NCBI RefSeq assembly: GCF_040958095.1
Contig: NC_091208.1
Location: forward strand, 11,247,746-11,311,745
Direction of reading: 5' to 3'
DNA length: 64,000 nt
Source: Procambarus clarkii
Lineage: Eukaryota > Arthropoda > Malacostraca > Decapoda > Cambaridae
Under the pieces are notes generated by a model. That model saw only the letters and a list, made by a program, of their open reading frames with translations. It ran no database searches and was not told the origin of the DNA. Positions 11,001-20,929 of this stretch are shown in pieces. Made by a program: the position numbers and the translations under genes. How positions within the stretch are numbered: position 1 is the first letter of the stretch; each line of letters opens with the position of its first letter.

Positions 11001-12997
11001 CAGGAGAAACTCATCCACGTAATTGGGATGAGAATCTCCCCTTTGTGTTGTTTGCTGCTAGAGAAGGGCTACAAGAGTCATTGGGCTGTTCACCCTTTGA
11101 ACTAGTGTTTGGTCACCAAGTAAGAGGTCCTCTTAAAATGCTACAAGAAAAGTTGTTGGGAGATGTCTCTGTTCATCAGAGCGGATTGTACTTGAGTGAG
11201 GTCAAGGCTAAGTTGTGTCGGGCTCGTGAGTTGGCGAAAGAACATCTGGGAAGGACTCAACAAGCCATGAAAGTACGATATGACAAGAAGTTCAAGGCTA
11301 AGCTAAGGTCGTTTGATGTCGGAGATTTGGTGTTGGTGTTGAAACCTCGTATGGGGACTTCCATGTCCCATAAGTTCGCAGGACCCTACCAAGTGGTAGA
11401 CAAGGTGGGAGACCTAACTTATAAACTAATTAACCCTAATCTTTCAGAACCCCAAATGACTGTACACATTAACAGATTAAAAGCTTATGTTGGACCTGGT
11501 GTAGTAGCTTGTTTTAGTCGGGAAGAGTTACCACCTGAGGATAATTATAGTGAGGGACATGTTGTTAATATCCCACTTCTCAGTTCCAGTTCCAATGGCA
11601 GGGAGATGCTATGTCATTTACAGGAGGAACAACGTGATGAGTTCCAGGTTCTGCTGGACAACCATACATCTCTGTTTGGGGAGGTTCCTACCCAGACCCA
11701 CCTCATCACACACGACATTCAGCTCCTGGACAGCACCCCCATTCGACAACATCCGTACCGAGTGAATCCCGAAAAGAGGAAAATTATGCAAGCAGAAGTG
11801 GAATATCTGCTCCAGCATGATTTCATTCGGCCAAGTCAAAGTACTTGGAGCTCTCCGTGTTTGTTAGTGCCAAAACCAGATGGAACCTGGAGATTGTGCG
11901 TGGATTACAGGAAACTGAACAAAAACACTACAGTGGACGTTTTTCCTTTACCCTTGTTGGAAGAATGTATAGAGTCCATAGGTCATGCCGAATATGTAAG
12001 TAAGCTTGATTTGTCAAAAGGGTATTATCAAATTCCATTAACAGAGTATGCTAGAGAGGTTACTGCTTTTGTTACACCTGATGGTGCGTATGAATTTAAT
12101 GTCATGCCATTCGGTTTGAGAAATGCACCTGCTACTTTTCAAAGACTTATGAATTTCTTACTCAAGGATGTGCCAGATTGTAGGGCCTACCTTGATGACA
12201 TTGTTTTGTACAGTAAGAATTGGGCCGATCATCTCTTAGGCCTTAAGAACTTGTTTACAGTGTTGGAAAACGCAAAGTTAACCATAAATATGAATAAGTG
12301 TAGTTGGGCAAAAGGTACGATAACTTATCTTGGCCACGAGGTGGGACAAGGTAAGATTATCCCCTTACAAGATAAGATTCAAGCCATTGTGGACTACCCA
12401 GTGTTGACCAATAAGAAAGGAGTCCAACGGTTTATTGGTATGTGTGCATACTATAGGCGTTATTGTAGAAATTTTTCAACAGTAGCTGCTCCTTTGACAA
12501 ACTTGTTACGCAAGCAAGTAAAGTTTCAGTGGACACAAGATTGTCAGAATGCTTTTCAGAACCTAAAGGGCATATTGTCCACCTCACCTATTCTTGCTAG
12601 TCCCCAATTTGATAAACCATTTATATTACACATTGATGCGTCAGATGTTGGGATAGGTGCTGTGCTTATTCAAGTTGGTTTAGACCAGATTGAGCATCCT
12701 GTGTATTACTATTCCAGAAAATTTAATGCAGCTCAGAGAAATTATTCCGTGGTAGAAAAGGAGGCGTTGGGTCTTATATTGTCAATCAAGAAGTTTGAGA
12801 TTTACTTATCAGGAAATAAAGTGTTAGTATTTACAGACCACAACCCCCTTATCTTTATCAATATGATGAAAGTCAAGAACCAACGAATTCTGCGATGGTC
12901 ATTGTTTTTGCAGGAATTTAATGTAGAAATCAAACATATTCCAGGCAGACAAAATGTTATTGCTGATGCTTTGTCAAGAAGTTTTGATGTACCATAA
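8069..12997 (+). CDS. Gag-Pol polyprotein, integrase before RT
   Basis: A single frame of 1642 codons from the first ATG (8069) to TAA; the frame is open a few codons upstream but has no ATG there. In order: a charged, probably coiled-coil gag region (about residues 80-170), a gag core, a CCHC knuckle CTHCKRRGHVISSC near 423, and the aspartic protease motif DTGAS at 497. Next come an H2C2 integrase zinc finger (HDDPMGGH near 798 to CHNCIPC near 835) and the integrase core with D near 869, D929 in QSDNGG and E965 in GLERFHQ, giving DX35E. A GPY/F-like module GPYQVVDKVGDLTYKL lies near 1105. RT has LDLSKGYYQIPL near 1313 and YLDDIVLYS near 1375, and RNase H has HIDASDVGIGA near 1522 with VEKEALG and FTDHNPL. 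No integrase follows RNase H. No frameshift separates gag from pol, so protein ratios must be set another way. Confidence 0.96.
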   Translation: MEEKVAALVAHPDFEGIQNLKKTELIQMANHLDLTASNRMVKAQILKVIVTHFVENGDLDEEILEELREESSDQMTLKRLELEAQIANAKLEAQREQKILEAEAQQRELETRRLEIAAQNQRGLIELQLEATKKQQAEEQTRQLEIQQQMADTNFRLESQRMAAGHGNTSNVSTNSDNNPIRMNKYIELPKFNEEDPEVFFAHFNKIAISMNWPRDQWVAIMQSQFKGRSQEVFTSLPDAHSFDYDFVKKSILNAYQLNPEAHRQKFRNLRRIKDQTIADFTRQKTNFCNRWLKSLAVTDFDALKNLLIMEEVLSCLPDQLSTFMAEQKNVTDIDELSKLADEHELLTKAPFMATSPKSSRRVNFNAHRTPYQYKSPPGATVTPVNSSLTNPKMVTPLPGSSKPSNANSKPAVGYTSVSTVKHCTHCKRRGHVISSCFSLHPELRPTGLIMSKGVQPINSSCITVSPNWMAEFKPYMSTGTLLCTNGRPKTVQLLRDTGASQSLITQKVLDDVDTRDLGEVVLLQGIAGSVQPVSLLQVNLDSKYTSGWCNVGVSKQLPIPGVDIILGNDFGNQMVVGPKCPIMLTKPHNVLAQPEADEDIIYPACVVTRSMGKTGESNPVFTKVADPKTRTPSVKEWEVDLEDSFMTRLDDESEAVVEAPPNLNHKESEGEEAELSVPCPLVSSVPVVESEAEVAMTPFYSDQSGKEIKLLGSCPLAAESESLPLSVVQTTDPSLSKCISEAPDNIDALEEGTGFFFKDRLLMRRWRPKGTPSSEDCEIRTQLVVPNDYRRQVLQAAHDDPMGGHQGITNMYHKISKYFFWPKLKKDVVRYCHNCIPCQIVGKPNQSIPRAPLQPIVVPDEPFTHVVIDCVGPLPKTKSGNMFLFTLMCMTTRFPEAYALRNTKAHNLIKCLERFFLLFGMPRVIQSDNGGNFVSKVFRTFCESRGIRHKLSSPYHPQSQGGLERFHQTLKQMLKTTGETHPRNWDENLPFVLFAAREGLQESLGCSPFELVFGHQVRGPLKMLQEKLLGDVSVHQSGLYLSEVKAKLCRARELAKEHLGRTQQAMKVRYDKKFKAKLRSFDVGDLVLVLKPRMGTSMSHKFAGPYQVVDKVGDLTYKLINPNLSEPQMTVHINRLKAYVGPGVVACFSREELPPEDNYSEGHVVNIPLLSSSSNGREMLCHLQEEQRDEFQVLLDNHTSLFGEVPTQTHLITHDIQLLDSTPIRQHPYRVNPEKRKIMQAEVEYLLQHDFIRPSQSTWSSPCLLVPKPDGTWRLCVDYRKLNKNTTVDVFPLPLLEECIESIGHAEYVSKLDLSKGYYQIPLTEYAREVTAFVTPDGAYEFNVMPFGLRNAPATFQRLMNFLLKDVPDCRAYLDDIVLYSKNWADHLLGLKNLFTVLENAKLTINMNKCSWAKGTITYLGHEVGQGKIIPLQDKIQAIVDYPVLTNKKGVQRFIGMCAYYRRYCRNFSTVAAPLTNLLRKQVKFQWTQDCQNAFQNLKGILSTSPILASPQFDKPFILHIDASDVGIGAVLIQVGLDQIEHPVYYYSRKFNAAQRNYSVVEKEALGLILSIKKFEIYLSGNKVLVFTDHNPLIFINMMKVKNQRILRWSLFLQEFNVEIKHIPGRQNVIADALSRSFDVP

Positions 12998-13076
12998 ATG
13001 AAATGTTTCTTTTTACCTAACATTTTTACTTCTGAAAAAATGCCATTGATCTTCAATCCATTGCATTTTTTTTCTT

Positions 13077-13087
13077 GGAGGTGGAAG
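13077..13087 (+). promoter_or_regulatory. Polypurine tract
   Basis: GGAGGTGGAAG ends immediately before the 3' LTR and is preceded by a T-rich run. This is the usual position of the plus-strand primer of LTR elements. It is mostly purine with one T. Confidence 0.65.
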
Positions 13088-13959
13088 TGTTACGTACCCT
13101 TATAAGATACGTAAGTGAATATATTAATATGTACATTTATAATTGTATGTAAATTACAAGCATGTATATTGTTATACTTATATGTTCTATGCAAATGCAC
13201 ATTCATGTTACAGTGTTGGCGTTAGGCCCAGCGTATCGTGGGAATGATTGTTTATTTCTTTGTGTGATCAGTTTTCCCACGGGAACTAATGATTTATATG
13301 TGATCATCAGTGGGTAACAGAGTGAAATAATAATTGAGTGAACTGTATCTGGCAAATTGTCGTGGGATCGTCCGTTGCTGGGTGTGCATGCCATTATGCT
13401 ATTCTGTATGCATATTTTAATTACTATGTAAAGAAACACGTACTTTTGTTGTCTATATCAATATGTACTAATTATTCATTAAGTTAGTTTAAGATTACTC
13501 TTGTCACAATGTAGTGCTCCATTGTTGAAATAATAAATATTGTAACTTTGGCAATTTATTCGCGGGGCGAGGCAATCTCTTTTGATTCTCGCATATTGGA
13601 GTTTAGTAGCTGAGCAGAAACCGGGGAGATAACACTTCTTGGAGTTAAGTCATTCTTTTATTCTAGCCATATAATTATTCTTAGTATTGATTTAATGTCT
13701 GGAAGTTACAGTGATATTTTTAATGTGATATATTGTGACCATATAATCATCTGTTTGCCTTTGAGATTTATTTAATATAAATGATATATATGCTTAGTCT
13801 TTATTCTTCAGTCCTATGAAGATTCTATTTTATGCTCATTACCAATTCAAGGGGTTATACTGGTGATTCGCTATTGAGAACAGCAGTTGTGTCGTATCCC
13901 TAGACTTATTAAAGTTTGGCTGCTGTAGGATCACGAGCCGTAACGTACGATAGGTAACA
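13088..13959 (+). repeat. 3' LTR of the Gmr1-like element
   Basis: 872 bp, from TGTTACGTACCC to CGATAGGTAACA. By eye it matches the 5' LTR throughout except for a missing AT in the short run near 13785. Confidence 0.95.
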
Positions 13960-13964
13960 TCACC

Positions 13965-14584
13965 AACCCAACAGGCAGCATGGCAGAGGCAGAAGGAGTG
14001 ATCATCTCCCCAAGGCAGGGGCGACAAATAACGACAACTTCGGACAAGGTGGGAGTGGACTTGAATGGATCCATGTTACTGAGCCCACGAGGGTTTTCTA
14101 GGGCCCAAAGGGTACATTAACCCTATGGAAAGCCAAGGCACTGTGGCCCACTAAGCCGGTAGACCCCTTGCTTGGAAGCTGGCAAACTATCCACCAATAG
14201 CTGTGATGAAACCTCAGGGTGACAGAGGAGGAGAGCCAAACAACCTAGAATGGCCTAATAAGCTGCTAGCCAGACCTCTGTGAAACAGGGCAAACAGCCT
14301 TCAAGAACAAGTGACAAGCCCTGAAACAATACCCCAAGCAAACTGGGAGTTGGAGAGAAACGTCGGCCATCGCATAGGTACAGTATAAGCAGACTGTGCA
14401 GGCCACAGTGCGCACTCACAGCCAATAACATTTCCCTACCTGGGGCAAGACAGAAAGCCCAAGACCTCCGACGTAAGGGTGAAGAGTGACTAAGGGTGAA
14501 GATAACGTGAAGCGATGAAGCTCCCAAACAAAGAGCGAATCCCAAGAGGAAAGCGAATCCCGAAAGTCCAGCTTCAGTGAACTA
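13965..14584. other. Unclassified GC-moderate repeat-like sequence
   Basis: Right half of the locus split by the gypsy insertion. It shows no long convincing frame; the minus-strand frame at 14255-14545 has no recognisable motif. The sequence type differs from the AT-rich surroundings, suggesting an unclassified repeat. Confidence 0.4.
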
Positions 14585-14949
14585 ATGTATAACCCTGAAA
14601 TGTTATCCTAATGTACCTAGTAATTCTTGTTTCATTATTGTGTCTTGTTATTACTGTGCATTATTCTGATCTGCTTTTGCGTCAAAATTTCTTGCAATCT
14701 ACCTGTAAACATTTTTTGTCTATTACTGCAATTATTCTACTTACAATTATTTGTACCTGTAAAGTAAAGCTGTAAAGTACCTGTAAATATTTTTTTGTCA
14801 ATTTTACTTTTAAATTATCTAAATATTATGTTAGTTTAAGGACTTGCCCAAAACGCTATGCATGCTAGTGGCTTTACAAGAATGCAAATTCAAGTTAATT
14901 TCTATGTTCTCTGTTAACCCCCAATGTACCTTCTTGTATATAAATAAAT
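14585..14949 (+). mobile_element. LINE-B-type 3' UTR fragment
   Basis: Contains the decayed block GACTTGCCCAAAACGCTATG, then CTAGTGGCTTTACAAGAATG and AATGTACCTTCTTGTATATA ending in AAATAAATA. This is the LINE-B 3' end, severely 5'-truncated, with no coding left. Confidence 0.75.
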
Positions 14950-15094
14950 ATGATGACAAGACCACACACTAGATTGTGAAAGGACGACGTTTCGGTCCGT
15001 CCTGGATCATTCTCAAGCCAATCGACTTGAGAATGGTCCAGGACGGACCGAAACGTCGTCGTCCCTTCACATTCTAGTGTGGTCTTGTCATCAT
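14950..15094. mobile_element. 145-bp foldback element
   Basis: Two arms of about 68-71 bases face each other across a few bases near 15018-15023. The left arm runs ATGATGACAAGACCACAC through GACGACGTTTCGGTCCGTCC to ATTCTCAAG. The right arm is its reverse complement, CTTGAGAATGGTCCAGGACG through AAACGTCGTCGTCCC to GTGGTCTTGTCATCAT. Differences are few. It is non-coding and would fold into a long hairpin. I recall similar palindromic repeats in decapod genomes, which is memory and not checked. Confidence 0.85.
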
Positions 15095-16150
15095 ACTTTA
15101 GCCACGTTATTGTGACTCATCGCTTGCAATAAATAAATAATTATTGTTTTGAGTGATAAGTAGTAGGCCGAGGTGATCTGTTGATGGTCCCCTGATAAGC
15201 TATGCCCATACTTGAATTTTTTTTGTTATATTTAATTTTCGGGAATTTTGAGATATAGGTGGCATTTTAGCATCATCAGAACGTTTACTGTCAAAGTATG
15301 GAAGTGCACTTAACCATCATAGGAATACTAATAGTGCAGTAGCCCATAGACCTGTATCCAATGAATCCACTATCCTCAAGTTAAATTGGACGAGACTTCA
15401 ATATTATGACAATTCTCCGAATACTGTTGTAAGCGTTTAGCAAGTTTTGGGATATAACCACCTCTTCAAGACGTCCACATATGTGGTCCATGGCACACAT
15501 CTGACTCATGACTCAAAATACTACACATTAAACTTCGACACTGCACGAGAGTAACATATCACTCGTAACACGCTATGCTGTAAACGGCTCAACACTGCAA
15601 CCTTTAACAGAAAAAATTTTCTCCGATGCAAACAGGCCATTAATCAATGATTTTAGTCACGATTTAGTCGCGTTTGGTTATCAATATATTGCTCATAATT
15701 TCCAGATATTTTAACAAATGTTTGGGTGGCTTTATGGAACTTCAAATCATAAAACTCTTTTGATAGACCACCATAAATAAGTAATATTTACATGACTTTA
15801 CATGAGGACTTCAATCTCACCACTGGTAGCGGCTGCCATATTGTTTACATCACCGAATGTTGGAAGTGTTCGATTGTATTCAAGTAACTTAAGTTCCCTC
15901 TCAAATTATGCCCCGATGGTAAAACTGTTTTAGTGATCATATTAATTTAAAATAATTAACTTTTGTTTTTGATAAATAGTACATTTTTGAAAAAAATGAT
16001 TTTTTTACGAAATTTTACGAAAATTATTTAAATACTGAAATAAAATAAACATCAAAGCGTTCAGACAAAATATCTGATCATATGACCCACCTGCGTTCGT
16101 GGTCGAGGTTCATGTGCGCAGCCTTAATGCGCACGGGGGCTAATGATTAT
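15095..16150. other. AT-rich stretch without a gene
   Basis: About 1 kb of AT-rich sequence. I see no open frame with recognisable motifs, no tandem repeat and no paired termini. Confidence 0.5.
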
Positions 16151-16169
16151 AATTAATTTTGTCGGGATT

Positions 16170-16990
16170 TTTTTATTATTATTAACAAACTTAGGTATAC
16201 ACAGCAATGTGCTGCTACCTTATTCTATATGAAAGATTACACAGTGTAGATCAAAAACTAGCTATAAGTTAATCTAATATTCCCAGCTCACAGGATGGTT
16301 AGTCATACATGGAATCAGGGAAGAAAATACCAGCCTCAACACAAAAACAAATCAACTCTGACTAAAAAATGAGGAGAGAACATGAGATGCACGGCTGATC
16401 TACCAGCCTCCACCAGCAAAATCTGGGTACAGCACAAGAATATTTTCCAAGATTCCTGAGTGTATGAAGTAAATACAGAGCTCAAAGTAGCTCATACCAT
16501 TTGGTCTGAAGTTATATATACTTATAACAGGGCAGTCACAGATATAGTGTTGGAGAGTATGTCCTTTCTCTTGTTCACATAGTTTATAATTGGAATGTTC
16601 ACCACTGGAGAGTCATTATCTTCAGCCACCTGCCATATAGATATCGATATCCCAGCCTGATTCTGGCAATTACAATGTCACACTGTCTAGTGGATGTGTT
16701 ATGCTGCTCGTACATATAATTCTCGATTCTAAACATGTCATAGCTCTTTATACTCGTGCTTTCTGGTCTTTGTGGGTCAATAACTGCTCTTCTGTCCTTC
16801 CTTATTTCCTGAAATATTGCGGTTTTTACAGCAGAGATTGTAATGCCCATATCCAACTCAATTTCAGGCTTATCACATGCAGATTTAGCTGCCTTTTTTG
16901 TGTCATCATGCTAAACAACACCTATATGAGATGGTATCCATACAAATGAGACTCTGAAACTTTTGCTCTTTGCATTAATAATGTTTTCTG
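16170..16990 (-). pseudogene. Old LINE-D relative: RNase H/C-terminal remnant
   Basis: On the minus strand, CDIVIARIRLGYRYLYGRW at 16599-16690 parallels the LDVTTARLRLGYKYLW of the better copy at 17333-18340. Downstream frames still resemble its cysteine-histidine C-terminus and end block, but with stops and shifts. It is a more diverged subfamily copy, with its 3' UTR reaching about 16170. Confidence 0.6.
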
Positions 16991-17009
16991 TGGTTGGAAG
17001 AAAACGCGC

Positions 17010-18340
17010 TCAGTTTTTTAGTCTAGTTCATTTATTATGCACCCCATACCCATCTTGTGGGCGGTAGTGGAAAGGGTTACAGAGGCACATAATGGGCTCA
17101 GGGACTGAACCCCACAATTCATTTAGCTAAGCAAGTTACAATCTTGATGAGCTAGTTGCAAAATTCAATATAAGTCGTCACATCAACAATGGGTTCGAGA
17201 TCGACCTCAAGTACAGATTCTAAATTAAGCAACTGACATATGTGGAGAGCTAGTGTCAAAATTTATATGTTTGTCCTGCACACCGCCCCCCATCCAATGG
17301 GCAGCGGTGGATAGGTTACAATCACTTAGTTACTACCTACAGTTAGCAAACTGGGGATATTTGGCTAAAATTTCTGGTAGTAGATCATTTTGAATGAAAT
17401 ATTTACACATCGCTGGAACATTGGTTATAGAATTGTCTCTAAATTCACGTATCTTTTCGCACTCCATCACATAGTGACGGAGGGTGTGCGAATAATTTTG
17501 TTGACACAGTTTACATTTGGTCAGGTCTACATCAGCAGATAATGAGAATTCCCAGAGATACTTGTAACCGAGTCTAAGCCGAGCAGTAGTAACATCTAGA
17601 AGTCTGCTGATTTTATTGGATGAACCATAGATGTGTGGCTCCTCTTGCATGATAGTATGATGATAGATGGAATTACTGGTGTCAATTTCACTTTGCCTCA
17701 GATCTACAAGATCTTGTTGAAGTTCTCGGTGTACTGCTGCTCTCAGATTGCTCATTGACAATCCAAGGTTACACTCAACGGCTCCTTTAAAGGCAGATTC
17801 TTTGGCTAACTTATTATCTCTATCATGCATTCGGAGGCCAACATGAGATGGAGACCACATGAAATGGACTCTGTTACCATCCTTAATAATTTTGTTGTAT
17901 TTGTGTCTAGCTTCGGACACGAGCATGTTACAGTTATGTCTTAAAGAGTTGAGAGCATTTAAGGATGATAAGGAGTCACTTACAATTAATGTATCAAGTT
18001 TGGAGACTTGTACACATTTCAGTGCAAGGATCAAAGCAAATAGTTCGGTCTGAAGCGTAGAGGCCCAATTGTTTATACGGACTCCCCACTCAAAGTACAA
18101 TCCATCGCCCATTGTCAGAACAACTGCACTTCCAGTTGCACCCGTGGTGCGGTGTAGGGAACCATCAGTGTATATGATTTGAGAGAGAGAATGCTCTGTG
18201 GACAGAGCATCAATATGGCTTAAGGCGTTGAGCTTTGCCTCAAGACGAAGCTTGGGCTGATCTCTAATTTGCTTCTTGGGTGGAAAGGGAGGGATTAAAA
18301 CTGGAAAGGGTGTAACCTCCCACGGTGCAGGAAAGTGCCG
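17010..18340 (-). pseudogene. LINE-D: RNase H and C-terminal domain plus 3' UTR
   Basis: Minus-strand coding runs open from about 18340 to the stop at 17333, with the 3' UTR below to about 17010. Motifs of ribonuclease H are IIYTDGSLHR (first acidic residue), QTELFALILAL (Glu), VSDSLSSLNAL (Asp), then MWSPSHVG and HDRDNKLAKESA. It ends with a C-X2-C...H...C cluster (CKLCQQNYSHTLRHYVMEC). Such RNase H domains follow RT in I-clade and related LINEs. The RT and endonuclease parts are missing; at 18341 the frame runs into a LINE-B 3' end. The 3' UTR starts TTAGTTACTACCTACAG-like on the left and recurs at 43746-44664. Confidence 0.8.
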
Positions 18341-18430
18341 CTATACAAGATTGTAAATACTATGCTATGTATTCTCTCTAACCCAATCTACCTTCTTGTA
18401 TATAAATAAATGAATAAAATAAAGAAATAA
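18341..18430 (+). mobile_element. LINE-B 3'-end fragment
   Basis: TACAAGATTGTAAATACTAT, CTAACCCAATCTACCTTCTT and a TATAAATAAATGAATAAA tail identify the last ~90 bases of LINE-B. It abuts the truncated LINE-D and a LINE endonuclease fragment. Confidence 0.65.
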
Positions 18431-18935
18431 TAGAGTTAAATTCAGTCACATCAGTGTTTGGAACCCTGTAGACTGCTCCCACAGTCTAGACAGTATCGTT
18501 ACCCTTGACTCTGAAACAGGCAAATATATACTCTTCATAAGAGTCTCTAGATTTAATTACTTTTAAGCAAGTCAGTGCATGGTGGTAGTAAAGAAAGGTA
18601 CCACCACCTCTTTGTATAGGACGACAGTTGTGAATGGCTGAGTAGTTTGGTATGTTGTAGAGTTGAGAAGAGTCCTCTTTTAACCACGTTTCAGTAAACA
18701 CAATAAAAAAAAATTGTTGTCAACTGTTTGAATCAGGGCATTAACATCATCAAAGTGCTTGCTAAGAGATCTTACATTCAAGTTAAATACAGAAACATTG
18801 TGATTACACGCTAAAACATTGTTTACATCATGTGCTGTGTAATATCTGCAATTTTGACCATTAAAGTGCTGATTGTCATAGATACTAGATAAGAGGTTAA
18901 GGTCTCGATCTATAATAGTTTGCATAAGAGGGCTG
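18431..18935 (-). pseudogene. LINE-B-like endonuclease N-terminal fragment
   Basis: Minus-strand frames at 18680-18925 and 18486-18701 read LNVRSLSKHFDDVNALIQT, then FTETWLKEDSSQLYNIPNY and NCRPIQRGGGTFLYYH. These match the apurinic-endonuclease start of LINE-B (NVRSLGKHFDDLNALL, TETWLNKDYTQLYNL). A frameshift near an A run at about 18700-18715 and a stop at 18486 break it. Amino-acid divergence suggests a third subfamily. Confidence 0.75.
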
Positions 18936-19059
18936 TTTTACAAAAAAGACAAAAAGACAATGATAAAAAAACTAGCTATGGAAAAAAAATATATATATAA
19001 AACAATACACAAAAATGAGGTAGGTTGCTTAAAAGTACTTTCAGGTACACTGAAGGTAA

Positions 19060-19240
19060 TTATTTGCACTTATGATCAAAATTGCATAGGCAAAGCAAAG
19101 AGCACAATGGAGCAATGGTGATTGGGCTTTCTTGTTGGCGTCCTCCTTAATCTCCCGGTAATGAAAGTTTGCTTCCAGCACGCTGAGCCACAGGTCCAAC
19201 GAGAACTTGGCAGTGTTTAATGGCTCCATTGACATGAGCG
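19060..19240 (-). other. Possible gag-like start, unrecognised
   Basis: A minus-strand frame begins MSMEPLNTAKFSLDLWLS and continues EANFHYREIKEDANKK. Short segments like this (W, then FxxREI and a KxxA helix) open some LTR-element gag proteins, but the frame soon loses sense. I cannot assign it, and it may be chance. Confidence 0.2.
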
Positions 19241-19504
19241 GCGTAGCCCTGGCCACGGTGGTAGCACACTCAACTGTTGTATGCGAAGCGTCCACACGAC
19301 GTACCCTGCTCTCTCTTGATCCTCCCACCACGTCTCGTACCCAGGCTCTCTGCCGGAGATGTTTAATCCTTGTCGCCACTGTTATGACTGAAGGCTGAAG
19401 AGAAACAATCTTCGTCCACATGGTTTTATTCTCAACCAATAACAACAACAACAAAACAATTATCAGGTACAATAAATATTATTAACAAGATCATAAACAA
19501 AAGA

Positions 19505-20538
19505 GCACCCTCAATATTGACAAAAATTTTATATTTTGTATGGCAATAAGTCTTCAAATCAAATAAATCTCAGGATTAACAATACCCAAATTTGTAACAA
19601 AGTAGATGACAAATTCCTTGGCGTTCTCATTGACCGCAAGCTGAATTTCCAGGGTCACATTCTAAATATATCAAAAAAAGTTTCAAAAACTGTTGGCATT
19701 TTTTCTAAGATCAGATATTATGTACCTCGCCATGCCCTGGTGACGCTCTATTACTCCCTCATCTATCCATATCTCAACTATGGTATTTGTGCTTTGGGCT
19801 CTACTACCCAAAATCATTTACGTCCTCTTATTACCCAACACAAAGCTGCTATTAGGACAATATCCAACTCTGGCCTCAGACATCACTCGGTACCCTTACT
19901 CAAATCTCTGAATATGTTAGATATTAAGTCACTGCACATTCTCTCTTGTGTATTATACATATATAAAACGCTGAACTGTAATGCCAATCCTGACCTCAAA
20001 AGCTTCATTGAAGGTTGTAACAGAACCCATGAGCACCACACCAGAAATAAATACAGTTTTGATATTCCTAGAGTACGACTTAATCAAACTAGAAATGCTC
20101 TACAAATCAAGGGACCCAGAATGTGGAATGACCTTCCCAACCATGTTAAAGACTGTACCTCTCTCAACCAGTTTAAGATAAAAACTAAACACTACCTAAT
20201 AAATTCCCTGTAACCTACCTCACCCCTCTGTTGTCAACCCATGTCTGTTATTTTTTTTAATCAACACTGTCAACCTATTGTATTTGTGCTGCTTTTTCAG
20301 TCATGTTCCCCCTTTTTTTTTATCTTTATTTGTATTTGTTCTCAACACTTTTTATTCTTTATGCTCAATTAGTATTAAGTTCTAGATATTAATGTTTTTC
20401 CTGCCCGAAACGCATTGCGTAATAGTGGCTTTAGGCATTGTATGTACTAGCTCTATCTATATATCGATCCATTAATGTAACATCACTTGTATGTATGTAC
20501 CTTACCTGAATAAACATATTTATATTTATTTATTTATT
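19505..20538 (+). pseudogene. LINE-A1, 5'-truncated RT C-terminus and 3' UTR
   Basis: An open 225-codon frame (19536-20213) covers the RT thumb and C-terminal part: KVDDKFLGVLIDRKLNFQGH, SKKVSKTVG, LYYSLIYPYLNYGICALGS, then IKGPRMWNDLPNHVKDC. The 3' UTR carries GCCCGAAACGC and AATAGTGGCTTTAGGC and ends CCTGAATAAACAT with a (TTTA)n tail. Palm motifs including FADDT are lost by truncation, so it is non-functional. Confidence 0.88.
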
Positions 20539-20638
20539 TACTTTACAAATCAAGGGACCTCGAATGTGGAATGACCTTCCCAATTATGTTAAAGACTGTA
20601 CCTCTCCCAATCCAGTTTAAGATAAAAACTAAGTACTA
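20539..20638 (+). mobile_element. LINE-A2, short C-terminal fragment
   Basis: CAAATCAAGGGACC, ATGTGGAATGACCTTCCC and CCAGTTTAAGATAAAAAC match the end of the LINE-A coding region. An extra base in CTCTCCCAATCCAG shifts the frame. Only about 100 bases remain. Confidence 0.7.
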
Positions 20639-20929
20639 CTGTTACGACCCTGGGTTCATCAGTGGAAACCAGAGGTCAAATTAAGCTAAATAAATGACTT
20701 TATATTATTTGAGACGCTTGTCGACGTGCCTCTGTTCGTATCTTCCTTGCCAGACGTAAGACGAATCTTGTTTCTCACAGAGCATTTCAAGACTGAGCTT
20801 GTGGTTGATTATTAATTAATAAAATAGGCGTCAACTATGTTTACAAATGATTAGAAAGTATAAGTAAAGTAGATCTGAGTAAACTTGCATATAGGGCTGC
20901 TGTACGATTAGAATCAGGTAGAATTAGAA
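20639..20929. other. Possible LTR fragment
   Basis: It begins TGTTACGACCCTGGG, a typical TG start, and is cut at about 20930 by the next LINE. No partner LTR is visible in the window, so the call is tentative. Confidence 0.3.

Larger units (their letters stand above)
6880..13964 (+). mobile_element. Intact Gmr1-like Ty3/gypsy LTR retrotransposon
   Basis: A complete element. The target duplication TCACC lies at 6880-6884 and 13960-13964. LTRs of 874 and 872 bp begin TGTTACG and end GGTAACA. One uninterrupted Gag-Pol frame lies between them, preceded by a 310-base leader and followed by a purine-rich tract. The LTRs appear identical apart from one AT dinucleotide (GATATATATATGC versus GATATATATGC), so the insertion is recent. 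Domain order is gag, protease, integrase, RT, RNase H. Established knowledge: this Ty1/copia-like order within Ty3/gypsy defines the Gmr1-like group, described mainly from deuterostomes. Nothing in the sequence precludes activity. Confidence 0.95.
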
